DNA of 20,669 bases from Bacilli bacterium (GCA_016302505.1 JAEDNL010000021.1:1-20669); one strand, 5' to 3'; counted from the first letter of the stretch, positions 7,032 through 15,234 are shown. Notes: generated by a model from the letters alone, not told the origin. Made by a program: numbers and translations.

Positions 7032-7970
7032 ATGATTGTTAGAAAACTTAATTATTTAAGATTAATTTCTTTTATAGTAGTTTTATGCTTGATAATATTT
7101 GGTATTATTAAATTAGTGACATTTATTAATTATAGAGCTACTAGTGAATATAAGCTATCAAATATAGGATACAGTCAAAAAGAAGTGGATACACTAACAA
7201 AAGAATTAACTAAAGATGAAATTAACAAGTTATTAACATTGAAAAAGAACAGTGATATAGTTAGTTTATCTAAAGAAAAGTATTTTTTATTTAAAAATCT
7301 TGATAAGTATTTAGAATATAAAAAAGAAAATAATAGTAAAAATAATGGTGATATAGTTGCGATTATAAATACAGAAGCTAATGTTGATTGGTTAGATAAT
7401 GAAAAGGAAGCTGATACATCTAAAGGGGATTTAATACTGGTTAATAGAATATATGGATTATCATCTGATTATGAACCTGATGATATAGTTGATATTCCAT
7501 CTCTTTATGCATATGCTGGCAAAAAGATAAGCAATAGTATATTAAATGATATAATAACTTTGATAGAAGCAGGTAAGGAAGAAGGATATATTTTTGTAGT
7601 ATCAGATGGTTATAGGAGTTATAAAGAACAAGAAAATATTTATAATAATTATAAAAATAGTTTTGGAGAAAGTGAAGCTGATATTTATGTAGCTAAACCT
7701 GGACATTCTGAATATCAAACAGGTCTTTCATTTGATTTAATGCCATATAATAAAGTAATAGATAATCCTAGCGAATCTGAAGAATACATATGGTTAAAAG
7801 AAAATGCATATAAATATGGTTTTATATTTAGATTTCCTAATGATAAGGAAAATTTAACAAAATTTAATTCTTCAACATGGAGACTTAGATATGTAGGTAG
7901 TGACGCATCAACAATAATATACAATGAAAATTTATGTCTAGAAGAGTATCTAGCATATTGGGGGAAATAA
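7032..7970 (+). CDS. VanY-fold (M15 D-alanyl-D-alanine carboxypeptidase) protein lacking catalytic residues
   Basis: The 312-residue protein has an N-terminal membrane anchor (about residues 10-32) and an outer region. Residues about 160-300 clearly belong to the VanY/M15 carboxypeptidase family: SDGYRSYKEQ (191-200), PGHSEYQTGLSFDL (223-236), then TWRLRYVG (282-289). In active enzymes these motifs are SEHQTGxxxD and EPWHxRYVG, where both His and the Asp bind zinc and the Glu is catalytic. Here the first His is Tyr228, the Glu is Ser281 and the second His is Arg284; only Asp235 remains. Cleavage of the peptidoglycan stem peptide is therefore unlikely; binding or a structural role is possible. 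The start at 7032 is chosen over 7005, which lies before the predicted -10 box. Its TAA overlaps the yvcK ATG, so the two are coupled. Confidence 0.85.
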   Translation: MIVRKLNYLRLISFIVVLCLIIFGIIKLVTFINYRATSEYKLSNIGYSQKEVDTLTKELTKDEINKLLTLKKNSDIVSLSKEKYFLFKNLDKYLEYKKENNSKNNGDIVAIINTEANVDWLDNEKEADTSKGDLILVNRIYGLSSDYEPDDIVDIPSLYAYAGKKISNSILNDIITLIEAGKEEGYIFVVSDGYRSYKEQENIYNNYKNSFGESEADIYVAKPGHSEYQTGLSFDLMPYNKVIDNPSESEEYIWLKENAYKYGFIFRFPNDKENLTKFNSSTWRLRYVGSDASTIIYNENLCLEEYLAYWGK

Positions 7971-8908
7971 TGGATAAAAATATAGTGGTATTAGGTGGAG
8001 GAACAGGACAATCAGTATTATTAAAAGGACTTAAAAGATTTCCTTTTAATATTACTGCAGTTGTTAGTGTATCTGATGATGGTAGAAGTAGTGGTAAAAT
8101 AAGACAAGAACTTAATTTGCCAGCAGTAGGAGATATAAGAAGCGTATTAATATCGCTTGCTGAGACTGAAGATATAGTTGAAAAAATGTTTAATTATAGA
8201 TTTAAATCTAATGGAGATTTAAATGGACATTCATTAGGAAATTTGTTAATTGCTGGATTAACAGATGTATATGGAAATTTATCAAATGCTGTGCTTCAAA
8301 TAAGTAAAATATTAAATCTTAAGGGAGAAGTATTACCTCTTACAAATGATAATGTTGTTTTGATGGGCAAAATGACAGATGGATCAATTATCGAAGGTGA
8401 GCATAATATTACATCAAGTGATAAAAAAATTGAAAAAATATATTATAAAATAAATCCTAAAGTAAATAAAACAGTTATTAAAAGAATTAAAGATGCTGAT
8501 GCGATTATATTAAGTATGGGAAGTGTTTTTACAAGTATTATTCCTCATTTGTTATGTAAAGAAGTTATAAAAGCAATAGATTCTTCTAATGCTAAAATAA
8601 TATATATATGTAATGTTATGACGCAACCTGGAGAGACTGATGATTTTTCTGCGAGTGATCATATAAATTTATTAAATTCATATTTAGGTAAGAGAAAAAT
8701 AAATACAGTTATTACTAATAGTAAAAAGGTATCAAAAAAGACTCAGAAAATATATGAAACACTTGAGCAAAAAGATTTAGTTTTTATAGATTCTAAGAAA
8801 ATTAAAATAGAACATATAAATAAACCTTTAATTAAGGTGGAGAATGACAAAATTAGGCATGATAATATGAAATTGGCACTTGAAATCATGAATATTTTAG
8901 CAAAATAA
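7970..8908 (+). CDS. yvcK: YvcK/CofD-family protein (gluconeogenesis factor)
   Basis: The 312-residue cytoplasmic protein opens with the nucleotide-sugar-binding loop VVLGGGTGQSVLLKGL, then VSVSDDGRSSGKIR and GDIRSVLISLAE; NGHSLGNLLIAGL and SMGSVFTSIIPHLL follow, all characteristic of YvcK. B. subtilis YvcK binds UDP-sugars and is needed for growth on gluconeogenic carbon and for normal cell shape through PBP1 localisation. The canonical PPPGDIRN reads PAVGDIRS, a small departure. In most Bacillota the gene sits between rapZ (yvcJ) and whiA; here it is instead translationally coupled to a VanY-fold wall protein, sharing one base (TAATG). That fits a wall-related role, by inference. The longer frame from 7934 is rejected. 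Confidence 0.93.
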   Translation: MDKNIVVLGGGTGQSVLLKGLKRFPFNITAVVSVSDDGRSSGKIRQELNLPAVGDIRSVLISLAETEDIVEKMFNYRFKSNGDLNGHSLGNLLIAGLTDVYGNLSNAVLQISKILNLKGEVLPLTNDNVVLMGKMTDGSIIEGEHNITSSDKKIEKIYYKINPKVNKTVIKRIKDADAIILSMGSVFTSIIPHLLCKEVIKAIDSSNAKIIYICNVMTQPGETDDFSASDHINLLNSYLGKRKINTVITNSKKVSKKTQKIYETLEQKDLVFIDSKKIKIEHINKPLIKVENDKIRHDNMKLALEIMNILAK

Positions 8909-8918
8909 TTAAATATAC

Positions 8919-8946
8919 TTGACATAAAGTAAATATTTATGATAAT
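8919..8946 (+). promoter_or_regulatory. tRNA-Ala promoter
   Basis: A perfect TTGACA (8919-8924), 16-base spacer and GATAAT (8941-8946) precede the tRNA by about 37 bases. Confidence 0.65.
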
Positions 8947-8983
8947 ATTTATATGCTTGATGTTTATCAAGTGCCTACCTAAT

Positions 8984-9060
8984 GGGGAATTAGCTCAGTT
9001 GGCTAGAGCACCTGCCTTGCACGCAGGGGGTCGCGGGTTCAAGTCCCACATTCTCCACCA
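8984..9060 (+). tRNA. tRNA-Ala (anticodon TGC)
   Basis: A 77-base cloverleaf with encoded CCA: acceptor GGGGAAT / ATTCTCC with the G3-U70 pair that identifies alanine tRNA, D arm GCTC / GAGC, anticodon stem CCTGC / GCAGG with loop CTTGCAC (anticodon TGC), variable loop GGGTC, T arm GCGGG / CCCAC. The second T-stem pair is a C-A mismatch, which is unusual but does not break the fold. It has its own promoter and terminator. Confidence 0.97.
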
Positions 9061-9071
9061 ATTAGGTTTAT

Positions 9072-9097
9072 AAACCTTCTTTTGAAGGTTTTTATTT
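9072..9097 (+). terminator. tRNA-Ala terminator
   Basis: AAACCTTC (9072-9079) and GAAGGTTT (9084-9091) form an 8-base stem with a TTTT loop, followed by a T-rich run. Confidence 0.85.
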
Positions 9098-9128
9098 TAA
9101 TTTAATTTATGTCACTTATGTGTATATA

Positions 9129-9332
9129 CTTAAAAATTCTATTGAACATAGTAATAGTGGAAACTTTGTAGAAATAAATTATACTAAAATAAAGTATATT
9201 CTAGAATAGTAATTAGAGATAATGGATTAGGAAAAAGCAAAAAAAGAATTACCTCATATATTTGAAAGATTTTATAAGGGTCATAATTCAAATAAGACAG
9301 GAACTATATTCACAATAAAATATTTTGAATAA
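9129..9332 (+). pseudogene. Decayed sensor histidine kinase, C-terminal ATPase remnant
   Basis: Pieces of a HATPase_c domain can be read in shifting frames: LKNSIEHSNSGNFVEI (N box) from 9129, then VIRDNGLG (G1 box), then ELPHIFERFYKGHNSNKTG (F box), and finally TIFTIKYFE before a TAA at 9330-9332. Stop codons and frameshifts lie between the pieces and the G2 box (GxGLGL) has been deleted, so no functional protein can be made. The upstream dimerisation and sensor domains and any response regulator are gone from this locus. It fills the stretch between the tRNA and the metal exporter. Which system it came from cannot be said. Confidence 0.8.
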
Positions 9333-9349
9333 AATATTAAGGAGGATTT

Positions 9350-10210
9350 ATGGATAGATTTAAAAGTACTAAAGTAGCTAGTGTATTTGGAATAATTGGT
9401 AACTTATTTTTACTTATTATTAAGGGAATAGTTGCAATTTTGAGTGGTAGTCAAGCTATGATTGCGGATGCATTTAATAGTTTTGGTGATATATTTTCAT
9501 CATTAATGACATATGTTGGAAATAAAATATCAAGTAAGAAGGCTGATGCTGATCATAATTTAGGTCATGGTAAGGCTGAATATATTTATTCTATGTTGAT
9601 TAGTATATCGATGATATTAATGGCAATATTAGTATTAAAAAACTCTATAGTATCATTGTTTTATGGAAGTGAATATTCATTTTCTATATGGTTAATAGTT
9701 GTTTGTATAACAACTATTATAGTTAAACTTTCATTATATTTATATACAAATAAACTTTATAAAAAACATAATAATTTATTAATATTAGCTGCATCAAAAG
9801 ATCATTTAAATGATACCATTATAACAAGTTTAAACTTAATATCATGTATTTTATTGTCATATAATATATTTTTCTTTGATGGTATAGTTGGTAGTATAAT
9901 ATCTATTTGGATAATGTATACTGCTATTAAATTATTTATTGAGAGTTATAATGTTTTAATGGACAAATCTATTTCAATTGTAACTAAGAATAAAGTTTTA
10001 AATATTATAAAAAAGGAAAAACAAGTTAAAAAAGTAATTCATTTTAATTCAACTCCGGTAGGATATAAATATCAAATATCATTTACCATTTATGTTGATG
10101 GTAATATGTCTACATTTGATAGTCATGAGATAGCAAATAACTTAGAAGAAAAAATAATAAATGAGATTGAAGAAATATATTTAGTAGTTATACATGTTAA
10201 TCCAATGTAA
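9350..10210 (+). CDS. Cation diffusion facilitator exporter, manganese-type motif
   Basis: The 286-residue integral membrane protein has the CDF layout: six hydrophobic segments within about residues 10-205 and a cytoplasmic C-terminal ferredoxin-like domain (about 210-286, ending LVVIHVNPM). Motifs are SGSQAMIADAFNSFGD in TM2 and ADHNLGHGKAEY after it; TM5 has AASKDHLNDTIITS. The tetrahedral site residues appear to be N43 and D47 (TM2) with D151 and D155 (TM5). An N-D/D-D set is associated with Mn-exporting CDFs (MntE-like), whereas zinc exporters use His-Asp pairs, so manganese efflux by proton exchange is the better guess. A strong SD, AAGGAGG, precedes the ATG. It stands downstream of the kinase remnant. 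Confidence 0.88.
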   Translation: MDRFKSTKVASVFGIIGNLFLLIIKGIVAILSGSQAMIADAFNSFGDIFSSLMTYVGNKISSKKADADHNLGHGKAEYIYSMLISISMILMAILVLKNSIVSLFYGSEYSFSIWLIVVCITTIIVKLSLYLYTNKLYKKHNNLLILAASKDHLNDTIITSLNLISCILLSYNIFFFDGIVGSIISIWIMYTAIKLFIESYNVLMDKSISIVTKNKVLNIIKKEKQVKKVIHFNSTPVGYKYQISFTIYVDGNMSTFDSHEIANNLEEKIINEIEEIYLVVIHVNPM

Positions 10211-10264
10211 ATAAGATATTTACTTATAAATTTATTTGTTATATATTAATAATAGAGGTGTAAT

Positions 10265-10783
10265 ATGGAAAAACAAAGTAAAACAAAAAAAGATATTGTA
10301 AAAATGCTTTTGAAAAATAAAGAACTTGAAAATGAAGATGAAGAACAATTAATGGAAATACTATTTAATGAACCGATTGCTATAGATGTTGATAAACAAG
10401 CAGAAGAGAATGAAACATGGAGTGATAAACTTGCTGATAAAATAACTGAGATAGCTGGTAGTTGGTCATTTATAATTATTTTTATAATAGTTTTAATATC
10501 TTGGATGGTTATAAATTATTTACTAGCAATAAAGGCATTTGATCCATATCCATTCATATTACTTAATTTGTTTTTATCATGTGTTGCGGCATTACAGGCT
10601 CCGATTATTATGATGAGTCAAAATAGAGCTGCTAAAAAAGATACTTTAAGAGGTAAAAATGATTATAAAACTGATTTAAAAAGTGAACTCATATTAGAAG
10701 AATTACATGATCAAATGATAAAATTAGCTGCTAATCAAAATAAAATAATTAAAATGTTAAATGAAAAAGAAACTAAAAAATAG
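10265..10783 (+). CDS. DUF1003 family membrane protein
   Basis: The 172-residue protein has a charged N-terminal part (about 1-60), then the DUF1003 core: DKLADKITEIAGSWSFI with a first transmembrane helix (about 65-88), a short loop with FDPYPFILLNLFLS leading into the second helix (about 93-115), and the conserved SQNRAAKKD. The C-terminal helix carries ELHDQMIKLAANQNKI. The function of the family is unknown. AGAGGTG lies before the ATG. It probably shares a transcript with the CDF gene 54 bases upstream, as no terminator is seen between them. Confidence 0.88.
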   Translation: MEKQSKTKKDIVKMLLKNKELENEDEEQLMEILFNEPIAIDVDKQAEENETWSDKLADKITEIAGSWSFIIIFIIVLISWMVINYLLAIKAFDPYPFILLNLFLSCVAALQAPIIMMSQNRAAKKDTLRGKNDYKTDLKSELILEELHDQMIKLAANQNKIIKMLNEKETKK

Positions 10784-10809
10784 AATATAATGGAATAATT
10801 CTATTTTTT
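10781..10809 (+). terminator. Terminator after the DUF1003 gene
   Basis: TAGAAT (10781-10786, including the TAG stop) pairs with ATTCTA (10798-10803) around an 11-base loop, followed by six T. Confidence 0.5.
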
Positions 10810-10832
10810 ATTATAATAAAATATAATAATAA

Positions 10833-10861
10833 TTGTTTTTAAATATTTATTATGCTAATCT
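10833..10861 (+). promoter_or_regulatory. Predicted promoter for the metallophosphoesterase gene
   Basis: TTGTTT (10833-10838), a 17-base spacer and TGC-TAATCT (-10 at 10856-10861, extended TGn). The start codon follows after 15 bases. Confidence 0.45.
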
Positions 10862-10876
10862 AGTAGTAGAGGTTAT

Positions 10877-12109
10877 ATGGAAACATATTATAGTTTAAAT
10901 GAAATTATTAAATCAATGATTCTTAAAAATATGTCGTTAGAAGATATATGTAAAGAATTAAATTTTGATAGAAAATATATAATTACAGTATTAAAGGGTA
11001 TTAAGAGTGATATTTTGATGTCTTATAATTGTAGTGATTTTTATATGTTAGAACTTATTGATAAAGTATTATATAAAAATAATAAAATTAGGTATACAGT
11101 ATGTTTTATAGACAATGAAAAAAGAAATCAAATATTAAATCTTATTAATAATGGAATAAATGGAGTAGATATATTAAACATATTAAATATTGATGAGAAA
11201 GAGTTATTATTTATATTGAAAAGTATTTATTATGAATCTATTAATGATAAACATAATACTATTGATATTAATTTAATTAAAAAGACTACTTATGATATTA
11301 TAACTTATCTTAAATCAAGAAACTTTTCTAGAAATAAAAGTATCATTACTAAAAATAATGAAAATATGATACTTGAATATGATGGTAAAATTATTAATAC
11401 AAATTCTATGTGTCAACAAGTATTTGAAATAAATGAGGAAAATGAATTTAAGTTTATAGTTATTTCTGATACTCATTTTGGAAGTGTTTTTGAAAATATA
11501 GAATATTTAGAACATGTATATGAATATGCATCTAAAAATAATATTAAATATATTTTACATGCAGGTGATTTAATAGAAGGTTCATATGATGACTTTGGAA
11601 GGTGTAAAAGTGAATATAGTACAATAGATTCTCAAGTAAATCATGTACTTAAGGATTATTGTTATGAAAAGAATATTAAAAATTTGATATTACTTGCTAA
11701 TCACGATGTTTATTCGATATATCATTATGGAATTGATATTGCACCTTTATTAACAGAAAGAAAGGATTTTGAAATTTTAGGATATAGATCTTCATATTTA
11801 AAAGTTAATGATAAATATATATCTTTAAAACATGAAATATCAAGACTCAAAAATAGTATAAAAGATTATATTACTCTTATAGATTTTGTTGGTCATTCGC
11901 ATCAATATAGATGTAATTATAATAAAACTAATACGAGAATAAAAGTACCAACATTATCTGATATGAAAGGTAATTATATTGTGAATAAAGGATTTTTAGT
12001 GTGTAGTATAAGTTCTAAAGATTTAAAAGTTAATAGTTTTAATCTTAAATACATTGATTTTGAACATCCTAAAAGAGATATCGTTTTAACTAGAACATTA
12101 AAAAAGTAG
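10877..12109 (+). CDS. Calcineurin-like metallophosphoesterase with putative N-terminal HTH segments
   Basis: The 410-residue protein has two parts. Residues about 1-120 hold two short segments that look like helix-turn-helix units (MSLEDICKELNFDRKYI at about 19-35; NGINGVDILNILNIDEKEL at about 92-110). Residues about 190-400 form a metallophosphoesterase: ISDTHFGS (D198, H200), HAGDLIEG (D231), LLANHD (N275, H276; usually GNHD), a His at about 319 and GHSHQYR (H340, H342). All metal-binding positions are present, so phosphoesterase activity is likely; the substrate is unknown. HTH plus phosphoesterase could mean a nucleic-acid substrate, but that is inference. It converges on the RNase J gene and shares its terminator. 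Confidence 0.8.
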   Translation: METYYSLNEIIKSMILKNMSLEDICKELNFDRKYIITVLKGIKSDILMSYNCSDFYMLELIDKVLYKNNKIRYTVCFIDNEKRNQILNLINNGINGVDILNILNIDEKELLFILKSIYYESINDKHNTIDINLIKKTTYDIITYLKSRNFSRNKSIITKNNENMILEYDGKIINTNSMCQQVFEINEENEFKFIVISDTHFGSVFENIEYLEHVYEYASKNNIKYILHAGDLIEGSYDDFGRCKSEYSTIDSQVNHVLKDYCYEKNIKNLILLANHDVYSIYHYGIDIAPLLTERKDFEILGYRSSYLKVNDKYISLKHEISRLKNSIKDYITLIDFVGHSHQYRCNYNKTNTRIKVPTLSDMKGNYIVNKGFLVCSISSKDLKVNSFNLKYIDFEHPKRDIVLTRTLKK

Positions 12110-12125
12110 AGAAATCTCTACTTTT
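12102..12125. terminator. Bidirectional terminator holding both convergent stop codons
   Basis: AAAAGTAGAG (12102-12111) and CTCTACTTTT (12116-12125) form a perfect 10-base stem with an AAAT loop. The TAG of the phosphoesterase gene (12107-12109) and the TAG of RNase J (complement of 12118-12120) are on opposite arms. Confidence 0.75.
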
Positions 12126-13794
12126 CATTTGATATTAAAATCATTGGAATAATAATTGGTCTTCTACCAGTTAATTCTATTACGTAAGAATTTATTTCAA
12201 GTATTATTCTATTTTTTAAATCAGTAAGACTAAAATAATCTTTTTCAAGTTCATTTAGTGTAATGATACTTGTTTTATCTTGAATTTTTTTAATTAAGTC
12301 TTGATTTTCATTAACAACAACAAAGCCTCTTGTTGTAATATTTGGCTCTATTAACATTTTTTTGTTTTTTAAATCGATGTTAAGTATTACTACTAATACA
12401 CCATCTGTAGACATTATTTTTCTGTCTTTAATTATTGAAAGACCAACATCTCCAATTCTATTACCATCGACATATATATCATTAATTGGTATATTTCCTT
12501 TTCTATAAACATTACCATCTTTTAAAGCAAGTATATCACCATTTTTAAGTACAAATGTATTTTCTTTTGGTATATCACATAAATGGCCAAGAGAAGCATG
12601 AGATGCGAGCATTCTATATTCGCCATGCATTGGCATAAAATATTTTGGTCTTATAAGTCTTAATAATAATTTTAATTCTTCTTGTTTAGCATGTCCACTT
12701 GTATGCACATCATATTCACTAGTATTTGTATATACTTTAGCACCTTTTAAATATAATTTATTTATTATTCTATTAATAGACATTGCATTACCAGGTATAG
12801 GGGATGATGAGAATATAACAACATCATCAGGCATAAGAGTTATATTTCTATCATTACCATTAGCTATTCTTGATAATGCCGCTAGTGGTTCACCTTGAGA
12901 ACCTGTACATAACAAACAAACTTTAGATGGGTCTAATTTATTAGCTTCATCACTAGTTATAAATATATCTTTATCTTTAATATAACCACATTCAGTAGCT
13001 ATTTCTATACTAGTATTCATACTTCTTCCAAATAATGCTACTTTTCTATTATTTTCTTTACAAGTTTCTATAATATGAGTAAGCCTATAAATATTACTTG
13101 CAAATGTTGCTAAAATAATTCTTGCATTTGGATTAGCTGAAAATATTTCACCAAGTGCTTCATCAACAACAGATTCACTATTAGAAAATCCTGGTACTAA
13201 AGCATTAGTAGAATCACTTAATAAAAGAGTAACACCATCATTACCAATAGCAGCCATTTTACCCATATTAGCAACTGGTCCAATAGGAGTTAAATCAAAT
13301 TTGAAGTCTCCTGTTTCAACTATAGTTCCATTAGGAGTTTTAATTGCCATACCAAATGAATCTGGAATAGAGTGAGTTGTTGTAAAAAATTCAATATTAA
13401 AATATTTAGTTTTTATATTTAACTCTTCATTTATAGTAACCATTTTAGGACATGGAACATTTCTTTCACTTAATTTATTTTTAATTAATTTTCCTGCAAT
13501 ATTAGGTGTATATATAACAGGAATATTTATATTTTGTAAAAGGAAAGAAATACCTCCAATATGGTCTTCATGACCATGTGTGATAATTAATCCTTTAATT
13601 TTTTCTTGCATATTTTTAAGAACTGTATAATCAGCTAGAACATAGTCTATTCCCATTAAATCATCTTCTGGGAACATTACTCCACAGTCTATTATAAAAA
13701 GTTCTTCTTCATGTGCAACAACATACATATTTTTACCAACTTCGCCTAAGCCACCTAAAGCACAGACTAAAGTCTCTTTATTTTTGCTATTCAT
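12118..13794 (-). CDS. Ribonuclease J
   Basis: RNase J is a metallo-beta-lactamase/beta-CASP nuclease with 5'-exonuclease and endonuclease activity, central to mRNA decay and rRNA maturation in Bacillota. The 558-residue length is typical. The metal site THGHEDHIGG (H73, H75, D77, H78) is intact, followed by TTHSIPDS, GDFKFD and SDSTNA. Beta-CASP motifs include LATFASNIYR, LLCTGSQGEP, SSSPIPGN and the late His in TSGHAKQEE and MPMHGEYR. The C-terminal domain is present. Only one copy is in the window, so J1 versus J2 cannot be settled. It diverges from ftsY, with overlapping promoter regions. Confidence 0.95.
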   Translation of the reverse strand: MNSKNKETLVCALGGLGEVGKNMYVVAHEEELFIIDCGVMFPEDDLMGIDYVLADYTVLKNMQEKIKGLIITHGHEDHIGGISFLLQNINIPVIYTPNIAGKLIKNKLSERNVPCPKMVTINEELNIKTKYFNIEFFTTTHSIPDSFGMAIKTPNGTIVETGDFKFDLTPIGPVANMGKMAAIGNDGVTLLLSDSTNALVPGFSNSESVVDEALGEIFSANPNARIILATFASNIYRLTHIIETCKENNRKVALFGRSMNTSIEIATECGYIKDKDIFITSDEANKLDPSKVCLLCTGSQGEPLAALSRIANGNDRNITLMPDDVVIFSSSPIPGNAMSINRIINKLYLKGAKVYTNTSEYDVHTSGHAKQEELKLLLRLIRPKYFMPMHGEYRMLASHASLGHLCDIPKENTFVLKNGDILALKDGNVYRKGNIPINDIYVDGNRIGDVGLSIIKDRKIMSTDGVLVVILNIDLKNKKMLIEPNITTRGFVVVNENQDLIKKIQDKTSIITLNELEKDYFSLTDLKNRIILEINSYVIELTGRRPIIIPMILISNEK

Positions 13795-13832
13795 TATATC
13801 ATCCCTTCAAAAAAAGTTCTTTTGTGCATTTA

Positions 13833-13861
13833 ATTATAACAAATTTTTTTTGATTTGTCTA
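13833..13861 (-). promoter_or_regulatory. RNase J promoter (minus strand)
   Basis: Read on the minus strand: TAGACA (13861-13856), 17-base spacer, TATAAT (13838-13833). Its -35 box directly abuts the -35 box of the ftsY promoter. Confidence 0.65.
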
Positions 13862-13878
13862 GATAGTTAGTGTATAAT
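13850..13878 (+). promoter_or_regulatory. ftsY promoter (plus strand)
   Basis: TTGATT (13850-13855), 17-base spacer, perfect TATAAT (13873-13878). Initiation near 13885 would place the SD AGGTGA (13885-13890) at the very 5' end of the mRNA. The spacer contains the -35 box of the opposite promoter. Confidence 0.6.
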
Positions 13879-13896
13879 AACTTTAGGTGATTATGA

Positions 13897-14907
13897 ATGG
13901 GATTATTTAGTAAAATTAAAAATGCTTTTATAAAGCAAGAAGAAAAAGAAGATAAAAAATTAACTAAAATAGAAAAAGAAGAAAAAATAGAAACAGAAAA
14001 ATATGTAACTGGACTTTCTAAATCAAGAGATAATTTTGTTAATAAATTGTCATTATTAGGTATTAAATATACTAAAATTAATGATGAATTTTATGATGAA
14101 TTAGAAGAAATATTAATTACAGCTGATGTTGGTATAAATACAGTTATGTCATTTACTGATAAATTAAGAAAAAGAGTTAAGAGTGAAAATATAACTAACT
14201 TTGAATATTTAAAGGAAGTAATAGTTGATGAACTTTTGATGATATATGTAGGTAATGATATATTAACATCAAAATTAAATTTAAAAGATAATGAATTAAA
14301 TGTTGTACTATTTGTAGGAGTAAATGGTGTTGGTAAAACTACAAGTATTGCTAAGATAGCAAATAAATTAAAAAATGATAATAAAAAGGTTATGGTAATA
14401 GCAGGTGATACTTTTAGAGCAGGAGCTGTTAATCAGCTTAAAGAATGGGCAAATAAACTTGATTTATTATTCTTTGGAGATGATAGAAAAGACCCTTCTG
14501 CTGTAATATATGATGGACTTTTAGAAGCAAAAAAAGAAAATGTAGATGTTGTTCTTATTGATACAGCGGGAAGACTTCAAAATAAAGTTAATTTAATGAA
14601 AGAACTTGAAAAAATGAATAGAGTTATTAAAGATATAGTGCCAAATAATCCTATTGAAACATTACTTGTTATCGACGCTACTACTGGACAAAATGGTATA
14701 AGTCAGGCTAAGAATTTTAAAGAAATTACTGATATAACAGGAATAGTACTTACTAAACTTGATGGGACAGCTAAAGGTGGAATAGTACTTGCTATAAAAG
14801 AGAACACAAATATACCAGTAAAATTTGTAGGACTTGGTGAAAAAGAAACTGATTTAATACCTTTTGATATAGAAAAATATATATATGGTTTATTTAAGGA
14901 GTTCTAA
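13897..14907 (+). CDS. ftsY: Signal recognition particle receptor FtsY
   Basis: FtsY is the SRP-type GTPase that docks ribosome-SRP complexes at the membrane. The 336-residue protein has a short charged, Lys/Glu-rich N-terminal region (about 1-40), the helical N domain (about 41-130) and the G domain. Motifs are FVGVNGVGKTTSIAK (P loop, about 139-153), DTFRAGAVNQLKEW, DTAGRLQNK, VIDATTGQNG, TKLDGTAKGG and FVGLGEKETDLIPF. No transmembrane segment is seen, as usual for Bacillota. Its TAA shares one base with the ATG of ylxM, so the SRP-related pair is translationally coupled. ffh, which usually follows, is not here. Confidence 0.97.
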   Translation: MGLFSKIKNAFIKQEEKEDKKLTKIEKEEKIETEKYVTGLSKSRDNFVNKLSLLGIKYTKINDEFYDELEEILITADVGINTVMSFTDKLRKRVKSENITNFEYLKEVIVDELLMIYVGNDILTSKLNLKDNELNVVLFVGVNGVGKTTSIAKIANKLKNDNKKVMVIAGDTFRAGAVNQLKEWANKLDLLFFGDDRKDPSAVIYDGLLEAKKENVDVVLIDTAGRLQNKVNLMKELEKMNRVIKDIVPNNPIETLLVIDATTGQNGISQAKNFKEITDITGIVLTKLDGTAKGGIVLAIKENTNIPVKFVGLGEKETDLIPFDIEKYIYGLFKEF

Positions 14908-15197
14908 TGGTAGAAAGAGAATATATTTTAACATTATATGAGATTTATAATAAATTGTTAACAGAAAGAGAAAAAAGTTATTTTGAATATTATTATTTTG
15001 AAGATTATTCTATGCAAGAAATAGCTGATTTATATGAAGTAAGTAAATCTTATGCGAGTAAATTTTTAAATCAAATAGTTGATAAACTTGATAAATATGA
15101 GTCATTGCTTTTATTAAATGAAAAAAATAATAAAATAAAAGATATAATTAAAGACTTACCTAGTAATATAAAAGATAAAATAGAAGAATTGCTCTAA
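14907..15197 (+). CDS. ylxM: YlxM/UPF0122 family HTH protein
   Basis: The 96-residue protein resembles region 4 of sigma factors: LLTEREKSYFEYYYFEDYS, then MQEIADLYEVSKSYASKFLNQ, an HTH motif at about residues 35-60, and a charged C-terminal helix. In Bacillota ylxM normally sits in the ftsY-ylxM-ffh operon and is linked to the SRP pathway, though its exact role is unsettled. Here it overlaps ftsY by one base (TAATG), which supports the assignment, but ffh does not follow. Start by overlap; GGAG lies seven bases upstream in the end of ftsY. Confidence 0.9.
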   Translation: MVEREYILTLYEIYNKLLTEREKSYFEYYYFEDYSMQEIADLYEVSKSYASKFLNQIVDKLDKYESLLLLNEKNNKIKDIIKDLPSNIKDKIEELL

Positions 15198-15211
15198 AAA
15201 TAAAAATATTA

Positions 15212-15217
15212 TATAAT
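15212..15217 (+). promoter_or_regulatory. Possible -10 box for the 140-residue membrane protein
   Basis: A perfect TATAAT 17 bases before the start codon; no convincing -35. Its placement matches the short-leader pattern of neighbouring genes. Confidence 0.35.
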
Positions 15218-15234
15218 TAAGAAGGTGAATGAGT

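Noticed and set aside
9129..9332. Functional small gene between tRNA-Ala and the CDF exporter
   Set aside because: The homologous blocks are in different frames with stops between them, so it is a pseudogene.
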